Virus record (IMG/VR): IMGVR_UViG_3300007541_000002
Coordinates: 1 to 42,598 of that record
Direction: 5' to 3' (one strand)
DNA: 42,598 bases
Origin: a virus
Both the position numbers and the translations under genes were made by a program. The notes beneath the pieces are model-generated. The model searched no databases, had not been told where the DNA came from, and saw only the letters and a list, made by a program, of their open reading frames with translations. Shown one piece after another: positions 23,341 through 31,263 of this stretch (position 1 is its first letter; every line of letters starts with the position of its first letter).

Positions 23341-25468
23341 CCCGGGTGAGTACAGGTCGGTAATACCACAACAGTTTGATCTAGCCAGTGTGGGGGACCC
23401 CGTCGCCGGCGTGGTCGTAGCACTCGGCAAGAAGGCGGCAGAGAAGATCCTAGGCCGTTCCGTCAACATGAGGAAGGACGTCGGCGAGAGGTTCGAGGTC
23501 GACGGCGCGGTCGTGGTCGTTCAACACCACCCGATCAAGGTGTTGGAGGCGGCGAAGGAGAAGGGTGGAGCGGCCGAGAGGGTGGTCGAGTCGTGGGTCG
23601 ACGTGTGGGAGTACGCCATCGAACTGGCGAAGGGGGAGGAGCAGGAAATACCCGACGTGGTGTACCTGTTGGAGACTGATTCGATCATCTCGGTACTCGA
23701 GGAGGTCGCGTCCAACAAGTACCACGTGGCGTACGACTACGAGACGTGGGGAGACGTCACCGCCCTGCGTCCCGAGTTGAACTCCGACTTCAAGATCCTC
23801 AGCGTCGGCTTCGCGTTCGACGATCCCGAGTGTGGTCCGGTGTGCTTCTCCTTTCCAGTGGATCACCCGGCCGCGCGGGTGGATACCCCTAAGGTGTTGT
23901 CCGCGTGGAGGAGTGTGCTCGAGTCCTGCACCACCGTAGCGCACCACTCGAAGTACGAGCACAAGGTCAACCTCAGGGTGTACGGAAAGAGTTGGCCATC
24001 CCGGGACACCATGTTGGCCAGTTACGTCTTGGAAGAGGCTGCTAGCCACTCCTTATCCTCGTGCATGAAGAGGTTCGGGATCAGGTGGGGGCATAAGAAC
24101 GACGGCATCGGTGAGAACCCGGTGGAGGCGAAGGTCACCGATCTGCTCCGGTACAACGGTCTCGACGCGTTGGCTACTCTCGAACTGGAGACGTCGATGT
24201 CCAGGGACATGGATGAGGAGCAGTCATCTGTGTGGGAGATGGAGTGTGAGTTCGCTCTCGGATTGGCCAAACTCGAGAACACCGGGATAGCGTTCGACCC
24301 CGAGAGGTTGATCACCGTGAGAGCCGACTTGGTGGAGGACGTGGAGGAGGCTCGCCGGCGAGTCTACGACAGCGCCGAGGTCAAGTCGGTGGTCGATCAC
24401 TTCGGAAGGGACTTCAATCCGAAGAGCAACCCGATGATGCACCACCTCGTGTTCAAGGTGCTGAAGGAGAAGGTGAGGGGTCGCACCGCTTCCGGCTCCC
24501 CCAGTCTCGACAAGAGGGTACTGGAGAAACTCGAGGAGAAGCACCCAGTCCTCCGAGATCTGGCGGCGTGGAGGTCGAAGAGTGCCATGGTCACCGGTTT
24601 CGTTGACAAATGGTCGAAGTACGTGTCTCCCACGGGAACGATGCACGGGCAGTTCAGTCAGGCCGTCACGATGACCGGGAGGTTGTCGAGTACTGAGCCC
24701 AACTTTCAGAACATACCCAAGAACTCCGTGGTGAAGTCGGTCTTCGTGAGCCGGTTCGGTGGATGGTTGGTCGCGGCCGACTACGCGCAGCAGGAGCCTC
24801 GACTGGTCGCCGGAATCTCGGGTGATCAGAAGATGATCAGCGCCCTAAATGATGGTCTCGACCTTCATCGATTCGCTGCCGGCGAGATCTTCGGCGTCGG
24901 CTTCGACGAAGTCACCGACGTGCAGCGCGATGTAGGCAAGCGAATGAACCTCGGGATCATCTATGGGCAGACCGAATACGGGCTTGCTCAGAAGACTGGC
25001 ATGTCGTTGCCTGACGCTCGCTCACTGTTGAAGAGGTACGACGTCGCCTTCCCGGGAGTCGCGCGGTGGAAGCAGGAGCAGATCGCCTTCGCCATCAGGC
25101 ATGGCTACGTGAGGGACCTGTTCGGTTCTCGCCGGCACTTGCCCGACGTGTGGAGTTCGGACGATGCTACCCGGATGAGGGCGTACCGACAGGCCGGCAA
25201 TAGCCCGATCCAGTCGACCGCCGCAAAGTTGACGATGCTATCGCTCTGCATGCTTCAGGAGAGGCTGTTCCTGCGCGGGTGCGTGATGATGCAGGTCCAC
25301 GACAGTATCGTCATCGACGTCTCCGACCGGCACCTCGATCTCGGCATCGAGATCCTGCGAGAGTGCATGTTGGTGCACAACGAGATGCCGTACTGGAAAC
25401 CTCTCGGCGTCCCGTTCAAGGTGGACGTGAAGGCCGGAACTAACCTACTGGAGATGCATGATGTCTAA
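23300..25468 (+). CDS. dpoZ: DNA polymerase, family A (DpoZ-type candidate), with 3'-5' exonuclease
   Basis: A 722-residue family A DNA polymerase starting at ATG 23300 with AGGAG at ideal spacing. Residues 1-105 resemble only the C-terminal half of a uracil-DNA-glycosylase-type domain (VALGKKAAEKILG, VVVVQHHPIKVL). The 3'-5' exonuclease follows: motif I D146-Y-E148, motif III YNGLDA. Motif II reads HHSKYEH, with Glu where Asp is usual. Polymerase motifs: A (ADYAQQE, D494), B (K547 in GKRMNLGIIYG, with Leu at the usual Phe position) and C (VHDS, D668, with Ser where Glu is usual). Such changes fit a specialised polymerase that selects aminoadenine, given PurZ three genes away. The name dpoZ is inferred from context. 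Confidence 0.9.
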   Translation: MTSSIPLFAVDTSDPGEYRSVIPQQFDLASVGDPVAGVVVALGKKAAEKILGRSVNMRKDVGERFEVDGAVVVVQHHPIKVLEAAKEKGGAAERVVESWVDVWEYAIELAKGEEQEIPDVVYLLETDSIISVLEEVASNKYHVAYDYETWGDVTALRPELNSDFKILSVGFAFDDPECGPVCFSFPVDHPAARVDTPKVLSAWRSVLESCTTVAHHSKYEHKVNLRVYGKSWPSRDTMLASYVLEEAASHSLSSCMKRFGIRWGHKNDGIGENPVEAKVTDLLRYNGLDALATLELETSMSRDMDEEQSSVWEMECEFALGLAKLENTGIAFDPERLITVRADLVEDVEEARRRVYDSAEVKSVVDHFGRDFNPKSNPMMHHLVFKVLKEKVRGRTASGSPSLDKRVLEKLEEKHPVLRDLAAWRSKSAMVTGFVDKWSKYVSPTGTMHGQFSQAVTMTGRLSSTEPNFQNIPKNSVVKSVFVSRFGGWLVAADYAQQEPRLVAGISGDQKMISALNDGLDLHRFAAGEIFGVGFDEVTDVQRDVGKRMNLGIIYGQTEYGLAQKTGMSLPDARSLLKRYDVAFPGVARWKQEQIAFAIRHGYVRDLFGSRRHLPDVWSSDDATRMRAYRQAGNSPIQSTAAKLTMLSLCMLQERLFLRGCVMMQVHDSIVIDVSDRHLDLGIEILRECMLVHNEMPYWKPLGVPFKVDVKAGTNLLEMHDV

Positions 25469-25709
25469 GAAAGCAGCGGTCTCTCAATCCAACGACTCCA
25501 GTGTCGGCGCGAGAAGGGTGTACGTCGCCATCGCTAGGACCGTCTCTCTTCCCGGGTACGAATCCGTCCGGGTCGAGTACGGCGAGGGAGACCTCGTTGC
25601 CGAGGGGCAATCACACGACGACGTGAGAGATGTGTTGGTGGAGCGTGTCCACGGCACCGTGACCGAACTGGTTTCAGCCTTGAAGGAGCAGTTGACCAAT
25701 GATCGATAA
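25458..25709 (+). CDS. Small polymerase-associated hypothetical protein
   Basis: An 83-residue acidic protein between the polymerase and the single-strand-binding protein, overlapping both (ATG 25458; ATG 25461 is equally possible). A segment YESVRVEYGEGDLVAEGQS reads as a beta hairpin followed by a helix, a small fold repeatedly seen in phage replication operons. No family assigned. Its conserved position suggests a replication accessory factor. Confidence 0.6.
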   Translation: MMSKKAAVSQSNDSSVGARRVYVAIARTVSLPGYESVRVEYGEGDLVAEGQSHDDVRDVLVERVHGTVTELVSALKEQLTNDR

Positions 25710-26466
25710 GGACCTTCTCCGCCGGCAGTTGAAGGAGGCGCAGGAGCGCCGCAGCGCCGGCAACATCGCGTACGTGAAGGGTGACGTCTCCCTCCGCGTG
25801 ATCCCGTTCAAGGATGGCGACTCGATGAACTTCGCCCGGAAGTTCGTCCAGTGGCGTCCGCGTGGCGAGGGCCGGCCCGTCGCTCACCGTGGCAACTGGG
25901 ACAAGCCCGACCTGTTCGAGTCCGTGAAGCGAGAGACTCCGGATTTCCCGTGGAGGGAGACCAGTGCGTACCTCGTCAATGCGATCGACGTCTCCGGCAA
26001 CGAGCGCGAACTCCGCGTGTGGCAGTTGCCGGTCAGCGTGTACGAGGCGATCGCCGAGATCCTGCTCGATGACGATTACGACCATGCTCTCGACCCCAAG
26101 TCCGGCGTCCCGTTCAAGATCAAGCGGACCGGAACCGGACTCGCTACCAAGTATTCCGTGATGGTCGGGCAGAAGGCCGTCGACGTCTCGAAGTTCGTCT
26201 CGGCTGCTCGCGACCCCATGGACGCGGTCAGTGACCCGGGGCTCGAGACTCAGGCGAGCGCTCTCGGCGTGGATCTCGGTGACTTCGACATCGAAGCGGA
26301 CGAGCCGGCCCCGGTTGCCGAGAAGAAGAGCAAGAAGCCGGCTCCGGTCGCCGAAGACGACGATGAGGACGAGGACGAGGACGAACTGTTCCCGGCGCCG
26401 GCGAAGAAGTCGTCGACCGGCAAGGCTCCCTCGATCCGTGACCTGCTGAAGGGGGGCAAGAAGTGA
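25699..26466 (+). CDS. Single-stranded DNA-binding protein
   Basis: A 255-residue protein of gp32-like type: a mixed beta domain (residues 1-165) with FARKFVQWRPRGEGRPVAHR, WQLPVSVYEAI and a late VPFKIKRTGTGL that could be the OB-type binding face, followed by an acidic tail with DDDEDEDEDELF and a basic end (DLLKGGKK). Acidic C-termini of single-strand-binding proteins recruit polymerase, helicase and nucleases. It overlaps purZ by four bases. Placement among replication genes is decisive; the family match is by composition. Confidence 0.75.
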   Translation: MIDKDLLRRQLKEAQERRSAGNIAYVKGDVSLRVIPFKDGDSMNFARKFVQWRPRGEGRPVAHRGNWDKPDLFESVKRETPDFPWRETSAYLVNAIDVSGNERELRVWQLPVSVYEAIAEILLDDDYDHALDPKSGVPFKIKRTGTGLATKYSVMVGQKAVDVSKFVSAARDPMDAVSDPGLETQASALGVDLGDFDIEADEPAPVAEKKSKKPAPVAEDDDEDEDEDELFPAPAKKSSTGKAPSIRDLLKGGKK

Positions 26467-27476
26467 TCGACCAAGGAGCGATTTGCGTGATCGACTCACA
26501 GTGGGGTTCCTGTGGGAAGGGCAAGGTCGAGGGCGCGATCTACCAACGCTACCCCGGCATTCAGGTCGGCGTGTCCGACAACATGCCGAACGCCGGACAC
26601 ACCGTCTATTCCGAGGACGGCGAGAAGCACGTACTCAAGAGTCTGCCAGTGGCTTGCGCGTTGGGCAGGACTGGCGTACTCGGCCCCCACTCCGCGTTCT
26701 ACCCTTCGGCCATGGGGCTCGAGTGGGAGAAGATCTCGAAGTACGGTTCTCTCCTTTACATCGACAAACTCGCCTCACTGGTGCAGACTGCCGACAACAT
26801 GAAGGAGTTCAGCCTCGTCACTTCGATCGCTTCAACTGGTCAGGGCGGCGGTAGTTCGTCGATCCGGAAGATGGAGAGGCTTGGGCTCGGTACGTTGGCC
26901 GCGAGTCTCGAACTCGAGGCCAAGAACATCTTCGTGATGCGGACCAACGTCTACTGTCAGATGATCGCGTCCCGGGCTCCGATCCTCCTCGAGGGATCTC
27001 AGGGATTCGACCTCTCACTCAATCACGGGCACTCGTACCCCCACGTCACCAGTCGCGACGTCACCCCCAACCGGATGCTCGATAACGCCGGTCTCAGCCC
27101 CTTCGACTGCAAGGAAGTCATCGGGGTGGTGCGCACTTTCCCGATTCGCGTGGGTAACTATGGCGAGTTCTCGAGCGGACCCTGCTACGAGGATCAGCGG
27201 GAGATGTCGTGGTCTGAGGTCTCCGTCATCGCCGGCAAGACGGTGAGTGAGCGCACGACTGTCACCAACCGGTTGCGCCGCGTGTTCTCCTTCTCCGACA
27301 TGCAGTTCACCAAGTTCGTTCGGACGTGCCGGCCGACCCGGTTGTTCGTCACGTTTGGCGACTACCTTCCGGATAAGGAACTGGGCCAGTTCATCGACCG
27401 CGTCGAGGCAATCGCCGACGCCAAGGTGATGGCAGTGTCTCACGGACCCAAGAACGAGGATACCGAATGGCTCTGA
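26463..27476 (+). CDS. purZ: PurZ, 2-amino-adenylosuccinate synthase (Z-genome enzyme)
   Basis: A 337-residue PurA-family enzyme with a GTG start overlapping the previous TGA. The N-terminal motif is Q-W-G-S-C-G-K-G-K (residues 13-21): Ser16 stands where PurA has the catalytic Asp of GDEGKG. Other family motifs are intact: NAGHT (43-47), EGSQGFDLSLNHGHSYP and VTSRDVTPNR. This substitution is the known PurZ signature. PurZ converts dGMP plus L-aspartate to 2-amino-succino-dAMP (dSMP), which host PurB cleaves to dZMP. Its place beside the polymerase and dNTP enzymes supports a Z genome. It could still be a diverged PurA, but the Ser argues strongly against that. Confidence 0.93.
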   Translation: MIDQGAICVIDSQWGSCGKGKVEGAIYQRYPGIQVGVSDNMPNAGHTVYSEDGEKHVLKSLPVACALGRTGVLGPHSAFYPSAMGLEWEKISKYGSLLYIDKLASLVQTADNMKEFSLVTSIASTGQGGGSSSIRKMERLGLGTLAASLELEAKNIFVMRTNVYCQMIASRAPILLEGSQGFDLSLNHGHSYPHVTSRDVTPNRMLDNAGLSPFDCKEVIGVVRTFPIRVGNYGEFSSGPCYEDQREMSWSEVSVIAGKTVSERTTVTNRLRRVFSFSDMQFTKFVRTCRPTRLFVTFGDYLPDKELGQFIDRVEAIADAKVMAVSHGPKNEDTEWL

Positions 27477-27943
27477 TCGCTTGCGTCATCGGAACCACTG
27501 GTTCCGGAAAGTCGTTCACCGTCGAGAGCGGGTTCCCTCACCCCTTGTGGATCAAGGGTACCCCGGGCAAGATGATCAGGTCTTCCGTTGGAATGTACCA
27601 TGCCACGGAGGAAACGAATCCCAACCGGTTTGACCTGACCGAAGACCTTGTCAGGGACTACGTCTACCGGTTGGTGCAGGTGGCCGACAAGGTCCGAAGG
27701 CCGGTCGTGTTGGATGGTTTCCCCCGCGACAAGCAACAGGCGGACTGGTTCTTCTCCATGTTTGCCGAGCACGAGATCATGGTGTTCGTGATCAAGCCGG
27801 CGAGAGAGGTCAAGTTCGTGCACGACACGGATGAACACAGGCGGCACGAATGTAGCATCAGGGACGTTGCCGACGTGATGTACACCGCCGTGGATAGAAG
27901 GATCTTGGTCAAGGAGTTCACTACGCCATGGACAGATTACTGA
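27467..27943 (+). CDS. Nucleoside monophosphate kinase, adenylate-kinase-like
   Basis: A 158-residue kinase with a P-loop GTTGSGKS (residues 9-16) and an adenylate-kinase-like NMP-binding and lid region: LDGFPRDKQQADWF near residues 82-95. Compared with the family it is short and its N-terminal NMP-binding loop (HPLWIKGTPGKMIRSSVG) is unusual. The frame overlaps purZ by ten bases and dUTPase by 16, so the three are co-translated. I infer it acts on dZMP or another purine deoxynucleotide in the PurZ route, replacing host kinase; this is unproven. Confidence 0.75.
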   Translation: MALIACVIGTTGSGKSFTVESGFPHPLWIKGTPGKMIRSSVGMYHATEETNPNRFDLTEDLVRDYVYRLVQVADKVRRPVVLDGFPRDKQQADWFFSMFAEHEIMVFVIKPAREVKFVHDTDEHRRHECSIRDVADVMYTAVDRRILVKEFTTPWTDY

Positions 27944-28377
27944 TCAAGGTCGAACCGGTGGTGATGCTGTCGGTGCCGACTTCGCCGGCTCGCCCGGGTG
28001 ACGCCGGACTGGACCTGATGAACGCCGGACCTTCGGTGTCGATCCAAGTCGGCGAGACCGTGCAGATCCCGTGTGGCATCCGGGTGAAGATTCCCGAGGG
28101 TCACTTCGGCATGATCACCGGGCGGTCCAGTACCTTCTCGAAGAAGGGCATACTAGTCCCCACTTCGGTGATTGACGAGGGATACGTAGGTCCGCTCTAC
28201 GTGGTCGCTCACAACCCCGGGGTGAGGACTCTTGGTTCCACCCGTGACGTGAGGGTGGAACTGGGTGAGAGGATCGCCCAACTGGTGGTGATCCCTTACG
28301 CCCGGATCGATCCCCTCATCGTCGACGAACTGCCTGATACTGAGCGAGGTTCAAATGGATTTGGTTCGACGGGCTGA
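27928..28377 (+). CDS. dut: dUTP diphosphatase
   Basis: A 149-residue dUTPase with the five family motifs visible: PGDAGLDL near residue 20 (motif 1), GRSSTFSKKGILV (motif 2), VIDEGYVGPLYV (motif 3, with Asp as catalytic base), a variant motif 4 (GERIAQLVV) and RGSNGFGSTG at the C-terminus (motif 5, flexible arm with Phe stacking on uracil). It hydrolyses dUTP to dUMP, keeping uracil out of DNA. Its coupling to purZ and kinase points to control of the dNTP pool. The GSTG end is complete. Confidence 0.93.
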   Translation: MDRLLIKVEPVVMLSVPTSPARPGDAGLDLMNAGPSVSIQVGETVQIPCGIRVKIPEGHFGMITGRSSTFSKKGILVPTSVIDEGYVGPLYVVAHNPGVRTLGSTRDVRVELGERIAQLVVIPYARIDPLIVDELPDTERGSNGFGSTG

Positions 28378-29593
28378 CTGTCCTCCCTCTCTCGAGCCCA
28401 TCATCGTCGCCGCTCTCGCCACCGACCCGGATCTGCTAGCACAAGTCCGGGTCGTGGTGTCTTCGGCCATGTTCTCCGATCCGGTCAATGCGACCATCGC
28501 CGAATCCTTGCTCCGGTTGTTCGACAAGTATGGGTCCGTCCCCAGTCTTGCGGTCTTGTCTGAGTCGGTGTCGGAGTCCGGGAGCAGGGACTCGTACGAG
28601 GCATCCGAGAGGGTGATGGGGTTGTCCCCGGTCAAGGATGTCGCTTATGTCAGGGACCGCATCGTCGGATTCTCCCAGTGGAAGCAGATAGATGAGGCGT
28701 TCGCCGACGCCGACTCGATCTCCCCCGCCGAACTGGCCGAGAAGATCTTGGGCGCCAGTCGGATCGGCGCGACTCTGAGCGACTCCTACCTTACCCTCGA
28801 GGGTGACGTCGGGGCGGATGATCTTCGCCGGCCGGTTGTCCCCACCCCTTGGCCTTACGTCAACGACTTGCTCCGGGGAGGACCCGAGAAGGGAGACCTA
28901 TGCGCCATCCTGTCGTTCATCAACGTCGGCAAGACCACGCTACTGGTGAACGTCGCCGCTGCAGCGATGGCCGTGGGTAAGAGCGTCGTGTACTTCACCT
29001 TCGAGGACGGCGAGAGGAAGATCCGCCGGCGGTTCCTGCAGTGCATCACCGGAATGACCGTCGAGCAGTTGATCAAGGACCCGGTAAAGGCCGCGAAGAA
29101 CCGGGATAGGTTCGTGTCCAAGACGGGCTCCGCTCTCGCGATCAAGAGTCTACTGGTGCGGCAGTCGACTGTGCGGGACGCTTGGGACTTCGTGAAGTCC
29201 TACGAGTCGAACACTGGCAGGAAGGTCGATCTCGTTATCACTGACTACGCCGACCGTTTCCGGGCCTCCACCGCCAACCGGGAGCCTAGGCACGAGTGGA
29301 GATCGATCGCCGAAGATTGCAAGGCCATGGCCATGGATCTCGACGTAGTCCACTGGACCGCCAGTCAGGTGCAGCGCAGTCGCGCCGGCGAGGAAGTGGT
29401 GGACCTCGAGCACGTCGCCGAAAGCATGGGCAAGGTCGAGGGAGCCGACTTAGTCCTAGGGGTGGGGCAGAAGAAGGACGAGGTCAGGACGGGGCGTTTG
29501 GTGATGACCACGGCCAAGGTGAGGGACGCCGAGAAGGGGTCTCAGATCTCACTGGTGGCAGACTTCGAGGTTCAGAGAGTTGCGGAGCAGTGA
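28355..29593 (+). CDS. Replicative DNA helicase, DnaB-like
   Basis: A 412-residue RecA-fold helicase. Residues 1-150 resemble the DnaB N-terminal domain; the ATPase domain has Walker A SFINVGKTTLL (residues about 186-196, with Ser where the family's first Gly is), a strand VVYFTFEDGE, and Walker B LVITDYADRF. An S-x-Q-x-x-R segment (ASQVQRSR) near residue 335 is the arginine-finger-like region. It unwinds the replication fork and works with the adjacent primase. It starts at ATG 28355 inside the dUTPase gene (23-base overlap). Confidence 0.88.
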   Translation: MDLVRRADCPPSLEPIIVAALATDPDLLAQVRVVVSSAMFSDPVNATIAESLLRLFDKYGSVPSLAVLSESVSESGSRDSYEASERVMGLSPVKDVAYVRDRIVGFSQWKQIDEAFADADSISPAELAEKILGASRIGATLSDSYLTLEGDVGADDLRRPVVPTPWPYVNDLLRGGPEKGDLCAILSFINVGKTTLLVNVAAAAMAVGKSVVYFTFEDGERKIRRRFLQCITGMTVEQLIKDPVKAAKNRDRFVSKTGSALAIKSLLVRQSTVRDAWDFVKSYESNTGRKVDLVITDYADRFRASTANREPRHEWRSIAEDCKAMAMDLDVVHWTASQVQRSRAGEEVVDLEHVAESMGKVEGADLVLGVGQKKDEVRTGRLVMTTAKVRDAEKGSQISLVADFEVQRVAEQ

Positions 29594-30446
29594 CGTACTC
29601 GACTCCCTCTTCTCCCAGTCTCCCCTGATACGGGGGGACCAGATGGTCTTCACGTGTCCGGGTTGTGACAAGCCCGAGCACCTCTACGTCCACCGGTCCA
29701 AGGCCCTGTACATCTGCTTTCGCTGTGGTCTTCGCGGCGGTCTGCTGAAGGATCTGGTGGGGAGGAAGTCGGAGTGGCGTAGGTTGTGCCGGCTGAGTGA
29801 GGCCCGGGAAGGCCCCTCCGAGGCCGAGGTCGACTTGGGTGGCTGCTTGTACCCCCTGACCGGAGAGGCGCCTCCGAGAGGCACTCCCGTGGCCGGAGCG
29901 ACCCGCTACTGCCTACGCCGGGGCCTGAACCAGTCTCAGATCAGTCGGTACATGGTTTCGGCAAAGCCCTTCGATGGTCGCGTATGGTTCCCGTACTGGA
30001 GCAGGGGGCGCCTAACGTGGGCTATCGGAAGGTCGATGGGTGCGGTGGAGCCGAAGACCCTGGACATGGGCTCGGATAAGCCCTTGTTCGGTCTGCACGT
30101 GTACCGACCAGTCGGTGACGTGTTCTTGGTCGAGGGGGTATTTGACCACTTCGCCACACCCGGAAGTCTCGCCCTGTGTGGGTCGACCATCAGCCACACC
30201 CAACTGGCAGAGTTGGTATCTCTCGAGTTATCCCGGGTGTTCGTACTCTTGGACCCGGACGCCGAGGAGAAGGCGCTGCAGGTCGCCGAATCCTGCAGGT
30301 CGGCCGGCTTGAAGGCTTACCCGGTGCTCCTGCGTGGAAATGACAAGGACCCGGCCGACTTGGGCCGAGTCCTCGTCACGGAACTGGTCAAGGTGGTACG
30401 GGAGGGAGCCCCCGTCAGACCACAAGCAGTCCGTTTGCACGTCTGA
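29580..30446 (+). CDS. DNA primase, DnaG-like (zinc finger plus TOPRIM)
   Basis: A 288-residue primase beginning at TTG 29580, overlapping the helicase by 14 bases. The zinc finger is C26-x2-C29 and C46-x2-C49. The TOPRIM domain is visible as VFLVEGVFDHF (Glu) and VFVLLDPDAEEKA (D-x-D), which bind magnesium. A C-terminal helicase-interaction domain is not apparent, so it is a small primase. It converges with the leftward early cluster; its last 32 bases overlap the end of the sigma-like gene on the other strand. Confidence 0.85.
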   Translation: MRSSDVLDSLFSQSPLIRGDQMVFTCPGCDKPEHLYVHRSKALYICFRCGLRGGLLKDLVGRKSEWRRLCRLSEAREGPSEAEVDLGGCLYPLTGEAPPRGTPVAGATRYCLRRGLNQSQISRYMVSAKPFDGRVWFPYWSRGRLTWAIGRSMGAVEPKTLDMGSDKPLFGLHVYRPVGDVFLVEGVFDHFATPGSLALCGSTISHTQLAELVSLELSRVFVLLDPDAEEKALQVAESCRSAGLKAYPVLLRGNDKDPADLGRVLVTELVKVVREGAPVRPQAVRLHV

Positions 30447-31005
30447 CGGCCAACGCCACCCGGGACGTGCTCAGGTTGAGGGCGCGAGCCACGTGTGCTT
30501 GCGTGACGCGGGGAGCCCCGTTCACGTTCATACGGAGAGCCCCCGTCGACCTTGAGTCGTTCCGGGCCTCCGACTGTTCAGCGAACGCGATCGATATGGT
30601 CGCCTCCGAGGGTGTGGCGATCTCGATGAGGATGGCGAGGTCGACTGGTCCGATACCCGGGCAGAAGTCCTTGATCATGTTCACCACGTCGATGTCGCCG
30701 ACCGATCGGTCCGGTAGGGAGATAGGCACCGCACCCCGTGGCGCCTTGTTCTCCCGGCGAACGACGTCGATCATTCGGCTCCGCACGAAGGTGATCACGT
30801 GCGAAGGGTCGACCGGCACCACCTTCTTGAGCGCGTGGGAGAAGGTGGGCTGTCTCACCCAGTCGTTCTCGACCACCCGGATCAGGATATCGTGGTAGAG
30901 GTCCTCGGGGGAGTGAATCCGGGTCTTGAGTCGGTTCGCCCAGTACCAGATCACCTCCCCAAACCAACGCTCGGCATCGTGGAATGAGATCTTCAGCCCA
31001 TCCAT
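30415..31005 (-). CDS. Sigma-70-like transcription factor B, leftward cluster
   Basis: A 196-residue protein read leftward from ATG 31005. Residues 1-80 resemble sigma region 2 (SFHDAERWFGEVIWYWANRL, then SPEDLYHDILIRVVEND, and FVRSRMIDVVRRENK as the promoter-opening/DNA-binding part), and the C-terminus has a helix-turn-helix of region 4 (VTQAHVARALNLSTSRVALAVRRAN). Likely an early ECF-type sigma factor or anti-host regulator. The upstream region up to 31152 is open in frame but reads as Arg-rich non-protein, so ATG 31005 with overlap to the preceding zinc protein is preferred. Confidence 0.65.
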   Translation of the reverse strand: MDGLKISFHDAERWFGEVIWYWANRLKTRIHSPEDLYHDILIRVVENDWVRQPTFSHALKKVVPVDPSHVITFVRSRMIDVVRRENKAPRGAVPISLPDRSVGDIDVVNMIKDFCPGIGPVDLAILIEIATPSEATISIAFAEQSEARNDSRSTGALRMNVNGAPRVTQAHVARALNLSTSRVALAVRRANGLLVV

Positions 31006-31253
31006 CCCGACCCTCCCCCGTTCAAGTAATCGGTGTAAGACTCGTCGTCCATGCTCTCCCCAGTTCCCGACCAGTAGCGGTCTTCTGCGTCGAGTTCGTC
31101 GTCCGCGTCGCTCTCCTTCTCGGGCTCGCACGGCTCGCAATCGTTCGGGCAATCAGACTCCGCGCAGGTCCATCGGTCAATGAAGTAGCGCACGGTGCCC
31201 GTACCCCCACAGTGGGGGCAGACGTCTTCGTGTTCGGTGGTCTCGTTGTCCAT
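30993..31253 (-). CDS. Small zinc-finger protein, acidic
   Basis: An 86-residue leftward protein starting at ATG 31253 with AAGGAGG at ideal spacing. Residues 12-15 are C-P-H-C and a second cluster (C-x4-C-x3-C-x2-C) follows near residue 30, followed by a very acidic tail (ESDADDELDAEDRYW). This looks like a small zinc-ribbon plus acidic region, typical of phage host-takeover or transcription regulators. It overlaps the sigma-like gene by 13 bases, so translation may be coupled. Function unknown. Confidence 0.65.
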   Translation of the reverse strand: MDNETTEHEDVCPHCGGTGTVRYFIDRWTCAESDCPNDCEPCEPEKESDADDELDAEDRYWSGTGESMDDESYTDYLNGGGSGWMG

Positions 31254-31263
31254 GTGGTCCTCC

